A stretch of 64,000 nt of DNA from Parapedobacter luteus. GTDB taxonomy: Bacteria > Bacteroidota > Bacteroidia > Sphingobacteriales > Sphingobacteriaceae. Below are positions 36,656 through 44,197 of this stretch, one piece after another. The stretch spans positions 1 to 64,000 of the forward strand of contig NZ_FUYS01000012.1 in assembly GCF_900168055.1 (NCBI RefSeq), read 5' to 3'. Below the pieces are notes generated by a model. That model did no database searches and was not told where the DNA came from. It saw nothing but the letters and a program-made list of their open reading frames with translations. Position 1 is the first letter of the stretch; the number at the start of each line of letters is the position of its first letter. The position numbers and the translations under genes were made by a program.

Positions 36656-37603
36656 TTATCCCAACGATTTCACTGTCAACGTGTGTTTATAATGATTTGC
36701 CAGATGCCTGCCCTCCCCGTGTATCGTCCATATTTCCCTCGGCCCCACCTGCTCCACATAACGCAGGATATCCTGCCAGTCCACATGATCAGAGATGTAC
36801 AGCTCCATGTCGTTCCGATGTTGCAAATGTTTCCACCCCGATGCGAAAACGCGCAGCACATTCGTCGCCCGGTAATAGCTGTTGAAGGTCATCGGGGGCA
36901 CCATGTAAATCGGGTCGACACCATCAACTTTCATCGCTTTCCGGTTATAGGGTTCATATCGCAACTGTGTGATTCCCATCGATGCATAAAGCCTATGCAA
37001 TGGCAGTATACTATGGTGCAACAATACCGCGCGTTCAGGACAATGTTCATTGATCAAGGCCGTCAACCGTTGCGCTTTTCCTAAGGCGTAAGCGCCAAGC
37101 AAGATGGGATGGGGCTTTCCGTTCAACTTGACTATCTCGGCCACCGGATCGGGGTGACTGATACCGGGATCCGCAAATGTACTCTCCGTAATCAATACAT
37201 CCGCCCGCACAATTTCGAGCGGTTCACAAGTGCTGTCGGCCTGCATTTTATAGTCGCCCGTGTACAGGTATCGAACTCCATCATACTCCATTAAAATCTG
37301 TGCAGACCCCAGCATATGCCCGGCGGGAATCAACCGGATGGCTATATTGCCGATCTTAAAAGGTTGATGGTATGAAAACGTCGTGTAGGTATGCCCGGGT
37401 TGCCTGTTGTAACGATGGCGCATGAATGCTGCCGTGGCTGCCGTACAGCAAATTTGCCCATGTCCCGGCGTAGCATGGTCACCATGGGCATGGGATACCA
37501 GTGCCCGGTTCACAGGCAGCAGCGGATCGACAAAAAAATCGCCATACCGGCAATAATAGCCTTCCGGCCGTTTAACGAGGAAATCAGCTAAAATCGATGC
37601 CAT
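36656..37603 (-). CDS. Ligase-associated DNA exonuclease-like metallo-beta-lactamase-fold protein
   Basis: The 315-residue protein begins MASILADFLVKRPEGYYC and has the metal motif SHAHGDHATPGHG (His39-x-His-x-Asp-His), GHMLGSAQILMEYDG, YLYTGDYKMQADSTCEPL, LITESTFADP and a C-terminal His motif (WTIHGEG). This matches the ligase-associated exonuclease family (TIGR04122) of beta-CASP-related nucleases. These genes normally sit with an ATP-dependent DNA ligase and a DEXH helicase; neither is in the window. It overlaps the coaE stop by one base, so it is probably co-transcribed and translationally coupled with coaE. Confidence 0.8.
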   Translation of the reverse strand: MASILADFLVKRPEGYYCRYGDFFVDPLLPVNRALVSHAHGDHATPGHGQICCTAATAAFMRHRYNRQPGHTYTTFSYHQPFKIGNIAIRLIPAGHMLGSAQILMEYDGVRYLYTGDYKMQADSTCEPLEIVRADVLITESTFADPGISHPDPVAEIVKLNGKPHPILLGAYALGKAQRLTALINEHCPERAVLLHHSILPLHRLYASMGITQLRYEPYNRKAMKVDGVDPIYMVPPMTFNSYYRATNVLRVFASGWKHLQHRNDMELYISDHVDWQDILRYVEQVGPREIWTIHGEGRHLANHYKHTLTVKSLG

Positions 37604-38199
37604 TACAACCGTTGAGAGCGAAAAAATTGGTCGAGCTTCAGCACCTGCGGAATCACAGCTTGTATACCATCGTTGACAATGACGTAGTCAGCGAGCTTCG
37701 TCTTCTCCTCATCGGGCCATTGCCGGGCGATGCGGGATTTCACCTGCTCAACCGTGACGTTATCGCGCTTAACTACCCGTTCGATGCGCACTGCTTCGGG
37801 CGCCTCCACCAATATGTTATACCGATTTAACTTGAAGGAACCACTTTCAAAAAGCAAGGCGGCCTCCTTTATCGTGTAGGAGGCGTCCTGGCGGGCCGCC
37901 CACTCCTCCCCTGCCTGGATAACCACAGGATGTACCAAAGCGTTCAATCGTTTCAACTTATCTTCGTTGTTGAAGACCTGTGCTGCCATATACATGCGGT
38001 TTAGCGAACCATCGTCATGGTAAGCCTCCCCCCCAAATTCGGCCTGAATAGCTCGGACCAGCCCGCTATCTGTCGTCATCAGCCGCTTGGCCTCCCTGTC
38101 CGCGTCAAAAACGGGAATCCCCAAAACCTCAAATATCCGGCAGATGGTGGATTTCCCGCTACCGATTCCTCCGGTTATGCCTACCTTCAACGATTCCAT
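37603..38199 (-). CDS. coaE: Dephospho-CoA kinase
   Basis: Starting at the ATG at 38197-38199 gives about 198 residues opening MESLKVGITGGIGSGKSTIC, the P-loop of CoaE. It is followed by GIPVFDADREAKRLM with the catalytic Asp, HPVVIQAGEEW and EAALLFESGSFKLNRYNILV. It phosphorylates the 3'-OH of dephospho-CoA, the last step of CoA synthesis. The annotated frame extends ten codons upstream into ybbR, but family members start at this Met. It lies 4 bases after ybbR and overlaps the exonuclease gene by one base. Confidence 0.95.
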   Translation of the reverse strand: MESLKVGITGGIGSGKSTICRIFEVLGIPVFDADREAKRLMTTDSGLVRAIQAEFGGEAYHDDGSLNRMYMAAQVFNNEDKLKRLNALVHPVVIQAGEEWAARQDASYTIKEAALLFESGSFKLNRYNILVEAPEAVRIERVVKRDNVTVEQVKSRIARQWPDEEKTKLADYVIVNDGIQAVIPQVLKLDQFFRSQRL

Positions 38200-38203
38200 T
38201 ACC

Positions 38204-39151
38204 TTATTTCCTGACAAAAAAATCGACATTCTGCGGTTCTACTTTCACCAGCTTGCAAAATTTAGGCATTTGCGTGATAATCACGGGTAAGCTCGTTACG
38301 CCGTTATCAACCCAGTCGTCCATGTTGACGACCGCTTCAAACGCATTATTGGTGACCTTCATATAGTCGCGCAGCGAAACCATCACGGTAAGTCTCACCT
38401 TGCCCGGAAATAATTTCACCGAACTAAACTGCTGAGCGTTCTCCGCCTTCAGCGGCACTTCAAGGATTTTCTCTGTTATTTCGCCAACGGGAATGGTCAC
38501 TTCCACAGCAGTGGGATAGACATTGATGTTGGCACGTCGATTTTGCTTCAGATGAGCTACCGTATGGACATCACTGTTAACGCTTTCAGACCGGATGGTG
38601 TCGGTCTCCCAATGCTCTATTTGTACGACGTCTTCAAGCGGGCCGGTTATGGTCACATATTCGGGTGAAATGCGTAATTCGTCGATGACGTCATATTGTT
38701 TGTTGAACCGCAGATTATACAAGGCCTTTACAGGGACCTTCCGTTCTGTCTGCTTCGAAAAATCAAAATAAAGCGTATCAGGAGACACGGAAATCACGCG
38801 CTGATTGGCAGGGAACTGGCGATTTATAAATCCGAGTTGATTGGCAACAACAATCCAGCTACGGTTTTGGAGCCCGCTGAGATCGACTTGAATGCCCTGC
38901 CGCGTTGTTTGCAGCGTCCTAAACAACAACTGCCATCCGGTGGCTTCCAGCCGTATAGTTACCGTATCGGATTGGAGGGGATGAAAAGCCCGATTATCCG
39001 GCGCATTTACGTACTGCACGCCTGATTTTACGGTATAAACGTAGCTATTCGATATCGCAAAAAGCGCCCAGGCAAGGAAAGAGAAAATGATGCATTTAAC
39101 GAAAATGCTTAGTTTGCGCCGCTGTGTTTTATTGAGCTTCAGAATCGGCAT
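38204..39151 (-). CDS. YbbR-like domain protein
   Basis: The gene starts at the ATG at 39149-39151; the longer frame begins with TTG. The 315-residue protein has one N-terminal membrane helix (VKCIIFSFLAWALFAISNSY, about 20-40) and then repeated YbbR-like beta domains (RKVPVKALYNLRFNKQYDV, SPEYVTITGPLEDVVQI, PVGEITEKILEVPLKAEN). In Firmicutes YbbR (CdaR) controls the diadenylate cyclase CdaA; no cdaA is nearby here, and this placement beside yajC and coaE is common in Bacteroidota. Its exact role in this phylum is not established. Confidence 0.82.
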   Translation of the reverse strand: MPILKLNKTQRRKLSIFVKCIIFSFLAWALFAISNSYVYTVKSGVQYVNAPDNRAFHPLQSDTVTIRLEATGWQLLFRTLQTTRQGIQVDLSGLQNRSWIVVANQLGFINRQFPANQRVISVSPDTLYFDFSKQTERKVPVKALYNLRFNKQYDVIDELRISPEYVTITGPLEDVVQIEHWETDTIRSESVNSDVHTVAHLKQNRRANINVYPTAVEVTIPVGEITEKILEVPLKAENAQQFSSVKLFPGKVRLTVMVSLRDYMKVTNNAFEAVVNMDDWVDNGVTSLPVIITQMPKFCKLVKVEPQNVDFFVRK

Positions 39152-39264
39152 ACCAAACAAGCTTAGCAACGGTTAAATTTATAACTAACGGGTCCCGGTA
39201 AGGCCACAAAGTCGCCGGATATCCTTTTCCTTTTATGGCCTTTGTAGCTTTACCGGAAGCCGAA

Positions 39265-39594
39265 TTAAGCCTTCGGTGCCGCGTTTTGCGCCTTCGAAGC
39301 ATCCAGGGCAATCGCTGACTTATCAAAGCGAATTTTTACGCTGCCGCCAACGTCAACCAGAAACGTCGTTTCGGATATTTCAACAATACGTCCGTGTATA
39401 CCTGCCGTTGTCACTACCCTATCGTTTACTTTTAATTCCTCGATGTATTTCTTATGATCTTTGGCCTTCTTCATCTGTGGCCGAATCATGAAGAAATAAA
39501 AAACGACAATAATTAAAATCATGGGTAGGAATCCCATGATTCCTCCTGCCCCACCTGCTCCCCCAGCTTGCAATAGAATTGTTGATGTGATCAT
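39265..39594 (-). CDS. yajC: Preprotein translocase subunit YajC
   Basis: The 109-residue protein has a short Gly/Ala-rich N-terminus, one membrane helix (IMGFLPMILIIVVFYFFMI) and the YajC signature RPQMKKAKDHKKYIEELKV, then the small beta domain (DRVVTTAGIHGRIVEISETT). YajC is an accessory part of the SecDF-YajC translocase in the inner membrane. It is 35 bases after the DUF1573 lipoprotein gene and 113 bases before ybbR on the same strand. Confidence 0.92.
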   Translation of the reverse strand: MITSTILLQAGGAGGAGGIMGFLPMILIIVVFYFFMIRPQMKKAKDHKKYIEELKVNDRVVTTAGIHGRIVEISETTFLVDVGGSVKIRFDKSAIALDASKAQNAAPKA

Positions 39595-39629
39595 TTGTTT
39601 TGTAATTATTGGTTGTTGTATGTTGTTGT

Positions 39630-40094
39630 CTATTTCTCCACTTCACCACGTAGGTGCAGCAATGTGTTCGGGCTTGATGCATTCGACGTGACCGTCACCA
39701 CCTTGTGCTGCTTACCCAATTGCCCGGCGCTATTAAACACGACTTTCACCATGCCTTCATCACCCGGAGCTATCGGGTTTTTTGAATATTCAGGGGTTGT
39801 GCATCCACATGATGCCTGCACATTGGATATAATGAGCGGAGATGTACCTGTATTGGTGAATTTGAACTCATGTTCGACCTTCTCTCCCTCTTTGATCTTA
39901 CCAAAATCATAGGCATCATTTTCGACTTCCAATACCGCACTGACCGAATCGCCCCCTGGTATGATGGTCTGGCCAACAGGTTGCTCACCCTGCTGTTCCA
40001 AAGGTATTTCCTCGGCGTCCTGTTCTTGGTTGTTCCCGGTGTTACAGGATGTGATTAACATCAGTCCTAAAACAAATAAGGGTGTCCATTTCAT
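39630..40094 (-). CDS. DUF1573 domain lipoprotein
   Basis: From the ATG at 40092-40094 the product has a lipoprotein signal (MKWTPLFVLGLMLITSC), an acidic/Gln-rich linker, and the DUF1573 domain (YDFGKIKEGEKVEHEFKFTN, TSPLIISNVQASCGCTTPEY, VVFNSAGQLGKQHKVVTV), an Ig-like fold with the conserved SCGC. Length is 154 residues. DUF1573 proteins are abundant in Bacteroidota and of unknown function. The position between nusB and yajC is a common gene order in this group. The frame's extra eight upstream codons lack a signal peptide and are not used. Confidence 0.85.
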   Translation of the reverse strand: MKWTPLFVLGLMLITSCNTGNNQEQDAEEIPLEQQGEQPVGQTIIPGGDSVSAVLEVENDAYDFGKIKEGEKVEHEFKFTNTGTSPLIISNVQASCGCTTPEYSKNPIAPGDEGMVKVVFNSAGQLGKQHKVVTVTSNASSPNTLLHLRGEVEK

Positions 40095-40163
40095 TGTTCT
40101 TGCAATTAAAGTTGACAACTAAACTAACTATATCATTAAACAAGGTATAACCACACTTGTTTG

Positions 40164-41111
40164 TCATTGTACGAGTCCCCGCCCGTGTTTACGTATGCGC
40201 CCGGCGGCTTGTAATTCATTCAGGATCTTATCCAAGATGCCGTTGATAAAGGTATTGCTTTTGGCCGTACTAAACACCTTGGATATTTCGATGTATTCGT
40301 TGATAGTTACCTTGACCGGAATGGTCGGAAAATTAAGCAACTCACAAATCGCCATGCGCATCAACAGGTTGTCCAGCAACGCAATTCTGTCAGATTCCCA
40401 ATTTTTGGTTTTCATGCTTATCAACTGTTGATATTCATCTGCATAACGGATAGCATGCCCCAGCAAATCGAGAATGAATTGTCTGTCTTCCTGCCAGTTA
40501 GGTGTCAGCTCCGCCAGTTCATTTTGATGCGGGTTTTCGCTGATGAAATTCTTGAAGGTCTTTGCAATCATCGCTTGCAACACCTCTTTGTCTACCTGCC
40601 AGTTAATAAATTTTTCCTCAAACACTTGCTCAATCGCCGGAGCCTTCAGGATAATCTTCTTGAAAATGAATTTGATAATATCTTTTTCTGCCGCGATCGA
40701 ACGATCATCCTGGCTCAAGTACGTCGCATAGGCCTCTGTATCGCGCAACTGGAAAAAGACCATACGCACGATCTCCGGGTCAAAGCTCCAGGATACTTTA
40801 TACTGTTTCAGCCCCGCTTTATATTTCTCATTATGACGCAATAACTCGATAAACGTATTGTTGTATAACCGCGTATTGGGCGACAAGTCCGCTGCTGAAG
40901 GCAAAAACTTATTTGCACGTTCGTCCGCGTCGATGCGCACATAATCCGATACTTCATCCAATAGGTTCAGCGTCCAGATATACATCTCGTATACCTGATC
41001 TACGCTTTTTAGCAGCGCTTTTTCAAACTTACCCACCTGCTTATCTTCCGATAACTGGTAGGCGTACAATGTTTGTAATACTTTGACCCTTAGGTGTCTT
41101 CTATTTAGCAT
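40164..41111 (-). CDS. nusB: Transcription antitermination factor NusB (long Bacteroidota form)
   Basis: The 315-residue protein begins MLNRRHLRVKVLQTLYAYQL, the start of NusB, and the C-terminal half has the usual NusB helices (ALLDNLLMRMAICELLNFPT, IPVKVTINEYIEISKVFST, FINGILDKILNEL). E. coli NusB has about 140 residues. The long middle helical extension (about 60-210) is characteristic of Bacteroidota. It helps NusE and the rRNA antitermination complex. It starts a minus-strand series nusB-DUF1573-yajC-ybbR-coaE and lies 41 bases after the leucine-dehydrogenase-like gene. Confidence 0.92.
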   Translation of the reverse strand: MLNRRHLRVKVLQTLYAYQLSEDKQVGKFEKALLKSVDQVYEMYIWTLNLLDEVSDYVRIDADERANKFLPSAADLSPNTRLYNNTFIELLRHNEKYKAGLKQYKVSWSFDPEIVRMVFFQLRDTEAYATYLSQDDRSIAAEKDIIKFIFKKIILKAPAIEQVFEEKFINWQVDKEVLQAMIAKTFKNFISENPHQNELAELTPNWQEDRQFILDLLGHAIRYADEYQQLISMKTKNWESDRIALLDNLLMRMAICELLNFPTIPVKVTINEYIEISKVFSTAKSNTFINGILDKILNELQAAGRIRKHGRGLVQ

Positions 41112-41152
41112 AAATTATATAAAGAACGATTGGATGAAATGATAGCGCTTTA

Positions 41153-42229
41153 TTATTTGATTTTACGCATATCGGCTATCCGTGATTCGGCAATCTGATT
41201 TGCGGCATGGTAAGAAGCCACATTTTCCGTCATCGACTTGCGTAATACCGAGCGAGTAACTTCATAAATATTTTCTGTAAGTGCCGCCGTGCGCGAGGCA
41301 CTATGGCCTGCAATTTCGGAGTAACAACTGATCAGCCCACCGGCGTTTATCAAGTAGTCGGGCGCATATAAAATCTTCCGTTCCATCAACAATTGTCCGT
41401 CTTCCTGCTCGTTTCTTAGCTGGTTGTTTGCAGAGCCCGCGATGATGCGGCATCTCATCTTGGAGATGGTATCTTTATTGACCGTTCCCCCCAAGGCGCA
41501 TGGTGAGTAAACGTCGACATCCAAGTCATAGATGTTGTTGTTGGATACCGCAACCGCCTTATACTTGTTGGCGACTTCGGCCAGACGCTCTTCGACGATG
41601 TCACTGACATATACTTTGGCATTTTCTTCGCGCAATAAAGCAATCAGCTGCTCGCCCACATTACCGGCTCCTTGTACAGCTACGGTACGGCCGGCTAAGC
41701 TGTCGTTGCCATACAGCTCTTTCAGCGCTGCTTTTATCCCGTAATAAACCCCTTTGGCAGTAAACGGTGCGGAATCGCCGCTCCCTCCGAGTGATTTGGG
41801 TAACCCGGCCACATGCTTGGTCTCCATATGCAGGTATTCCATATCCTTTGGTGTTGTTCCGATATCCAAGGAAGCGATAAACGTACCGCTAAGTTCGTCT
41901 ACAAACTGGCCAAACCGGCGGAGCAACACCTCATTCTTCTGAGTACGGTGATCACCGATGATGGCTGCATTGCCACCTCCCAGGTTTACCCCCGCCACGG
42001 CAGCCTTATACGTCATTCCCCTTGAAAGCCGAAGTACATCGTCAATCGCTTCATCGGTGTTTTGATACGGAAGCATCCTGACTCCCCCGATTGCAGGGCC
42101 CAACGTAGTATCATGGATAGCGATTATCGCTTGCAACCCTACTTCACCGTCATTACAGAACACAAGCTTTTGATGGCCGAATTGAGCCATTAACTTAAAG
42201 GACGAATTATCTTTGGTAGGTACGGACAT
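41153..42229 (-). CDS. Leu/Phe/Val dehydrogenase family protein with substituted catalytic Lys
   Basis: I start at the ATG at 42227-42229 (MSVPTKDNSSFKLMAQFGH), 62 codons inside the longest frame. The 358 residues align with amino-acid dehydrogenases: AIIAIHDTTLGPAIGGVRML, LRLSRGMTYKAAVAGVNLGG, the Asp of LDIGTT (about 122), DMEYLHMETKHVAGLP and the NAD-binding loop VAVQGAGNVGEQL. The substrate-binding Lys75 in MTYK is present. In leucine dehydrogenases the segment reads GGGK with the catalytic Lys, whereas here it reads GGGNAAIIGD, with Asn87. Activity is therefore in doubt. Normally it would deaminate branched-chain amino acids with NAD. A -7 TAAGTTTG lies 39 bases upstream. Confidence 0.85.
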   Translation of the reverse strand: MSVPTKDNSSFKLMAQFGHQKLVFCNDGEVGLQAIIAIHDTTLGPAIGGVRMLPYQNTDEAIDDVLRLSRGMTYKAAVAGVNLGGGNAAIIGDHRTQKNEVLLRRFGQFVDELSGTFIASLDIGTTPKDMEYLHMETKHVAGLPKSLGGSGDSAPFTAKGVYYGIKAALKELYGNDSLAGRTVAVQGAGNVGEQLIALLREENAKVYVSDIVEERLAEVANKYKAVAVSNNNIYDLDVDVYSPCALGGTVNKDTISKMRCRIIAGSANNQLRNEQEDGQLLMERKILYAPDYLINAGGLISCYSEIAGHSASRTAALTENIYEVTRSVLRKSMTENVASYHAANQIAESRIADMRKIK

Positions 42230-42267
42230 ATAAATTATAACACGAACTATGAACTGCAATATTGGGG

Positions 42268-42275
42268 CAAACTTA
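42268..42275 (-). promoter_or_regulatory. -7 element (TAAGTTTG) of the leucine-dehydrogenase-like gene
   Basis: The minus strand reads TAAGTTTG at 42275-42268, a consensus match, 39 bases before the start at 42229. The opposite strand carries TATTTTTG at 42319-42326 toward the ABC gene, so this 168-base gap is a divergent promoter region. Confidence 0.45.
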
Positions 42276-42397
42276 GCAAAAATATTGATGCATGTAACCA
42301 GCACGGCCAAACATTTCGTATTTTTGCTTCCCTCGTATGGCTGAATAATGACGCTTCCGTGCATGTTCTTTTTTGGCCGTCGGCTAATAATGCTCAT

Positions 42398-44179
42398 ATG
42401 AAACACCTTGCGCACCTCAACAAATATTTCTATAAATACCGTTGGCGAATGATTCCCGGCGTCATCTTCGTCATCGTTTCCAATTATTTCGGTGTATTGC
42501 CCGCGCAGGTTATCCGCATTGCTTTTGACCTGGTCAAAGAAAACATCAGTATGTACCGCTTATTTGACGGGTTTGAGCGCCAGCAGCTTGTTTACGAAAT
42601 ATTCGGATACAGTTTATTGCTGTTTGGTGTGCTGGTATTGTTGCTTTCGCTTATCCGAGGCATTTTCCTTTTTTTGATGCGTCAGACCATCATCCTCACA
42701 TCAAGGCACATCGAGTATGATTTGAAAAACGAAATCTACAACCACTACCAACAGCTGGATATGGCGTTTTACCGTAGAAACAACACGGGAGACCTCATGA
42801 ACCGGGTAACAGAAGATGTCAATCGGGTACGTTCGTACCTCGGGCCAGCCATCATGTACTCCATCAATACGGTGGTGCTTTCCGTCATGGTTATTGCCGC
42901 GATGGTCAGCGTAAACCCTACGTTGGCTGCCTACGCGCTGATGCCTATACCCATACTGTCCGTCATCCTGCTATTCGTCAACAAAATCATCAATCGCCGC
43001 AGCGAGCGTATCCAACAGCAGCTATCCACGCTCTCGTCGTTTGTCCAAGAGACATTTTCCGGAATCCGCGTAATAAAAACCTACAATCGCGAAGCCGATA
43101 AAATGGATCGTTTTACGGACGAAAGTAATCATTACCGGCAAGCGTCACTGGCACTGGTAAAAACGGAAGCCATTTTCTTTCCGCTTATCCTATTGCTTAT
43201 CGGGCTGAGTACGGTCATCACCGTGTATGTAGGTGGACTGGAAGTGGCCAAAGGTACCATCACCTCGGGTAACATCGCCGAATTTATCATTTATGTCAAC
43301 CAACTGACGTTTCCGGCTATGGCGCTGGCCTGGGTAACCTCGCTTATCCAGCGTGCTGCAGCATCTCAAAAGCGCATCAACGAATTTCTCCGCACAACAT
43401 CGGTGATTCAGTCGGCCGCTCAGGGTCATTTCCGGGCTCAGGGACATATTCGTTTTGAGGCGGTGAGCTTTACGTATCCGGACACAGGGATCCAAGCCGT
43501 CAAAAACGTGTCGTTCGAGGTAAAGCCCGGTGAAGTGCTTGCGATTATCGGTAAGACCGGATCAGGCAAGTCTACACTGGCGAATCTGCTCATGCGCATG
43601 TATGATGTGGATTCGGGCGCGATTACGATTGACGGCATTGATATCCGGCAATTGCCCTTGCAGGCGTTCAGAAGCCAAATCGGTTTTGTCCCCCAGGACG
43701 TATTCTTATTTTCTGACACGATAGCAAACAATATTGCATTTGGGCTGGACGAGGTTCATATGGATGCCGTGGAGAACGCCGCCAGGCATGCTGCCGTTTA
43801 CGACAACATCACCGCATTTGAGGAAGGGTTTTCAACCACCATCGGTGAGCGCGGCATCACGCTATCCGGCGGGCAGAAACAACGGGTATCCATCGCCAGG
43901 GCACTCATCAAGAATCCTCAAATCCTGATTTTTGACGATTGCTTGTCTGCTGTGGATACCAAGACCGAGGAAGAAATTCTACGCAACCTGAGCACGGCCA
44001 TGCAAGGCAAGAGCACCATCTTTATTGCCCACAGGGTATCAACGATAAAAAATGCCGACCACATTATGGTGTTGGATGAAGGCTCGATTATCGAACAAGG
44101 AACCCACGAAGAGTTGCTTGCCCGGCAGGGCAGCTATTTCGAACTACACGAAAAACAGCTGCTGGAAGAAGCCGTATAG
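42398..44179 (+). CDS. ABC exporter half-transporter with Asp at the Walker B catalytic position
   Basis: From the ATG at 42398 the protein has about 593 residues: a six-helix type I exporter membrane domain (to about 325) and an ATPase domain. The Walker A motif is IIGKTGSGKST, the signature is LSGGQKQRVSIARAL and the H-loop is IFIAHRVSTI. The Walker B reads ILIFDDCLSAVD, with Asp where the catalytic Glu normally stands. This is typical of the degenerate partner in heterodimeric exporters, yet no second half-transporter gene is adjacent. It likely exports a lipid or drug across the inner membrane. The start upstream at 42359 lacks family support. Confidence 0.88.
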   Translation: MKHLAHLNKYFYKYRWRMIPGVIFVIVSNYFGVLPAQVIRIAFDLVKENISMYRLFDGFERQQLVYEIFGYSLLLFGVLVLLLSLIRGIFLFLMRQTIILTSRHIEYDLKNEIYNHYQQLDMAFYRRNNTGDLMNRVTEDVNRVRSYLGPAIMYSINTVVLSVMVIAAMVSVNPTLAAYALMPIPILSVILLFVNKIINRRSERIQQQLSTLSSFVQETFSGIRVIKTYNREADKMDRFTDESNHYRQASLALVKTEAIFFPLILLLIGLSTVITVYVGGLEVAKGTITSGNIAEFIIYVNQLTFPAMALAWVTSLIQRAAASQKRINEFLRTTSVIQSAAQGHFRAQGHIRFEAVSFTYPDTGIQAVKNVSFEVKPGEVLAIIGKTGSGKSTLANLLMRMYDVDSGAITIDGIDIRQLPLQAFRSQIGFVPQDVFLFSDTIANNIAFGLDEVHMDAVENAARHAAVYDNITAFEEGFSTTIGERGITLSGGQKQRVSIARALIKNPQILIFDDCLSAVDTKTEEEILRNLSTAMQGKSTIFIAHRVSTIKNADHIMVLDEGSIIEQGTHEELLARQGSYFELHEKQLLEEAV

Positions 44180-44197
44180 AAAACCGGGGAGCCGTAC

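Noticed and set aside
42230-42415. 62-codon N-terminal extension of the leucine-dehydrogenase-like frame
   Set aside because: It crosses the divergent promoter region and part of the ABC gene start, and the family begins at MSVPTKDN.
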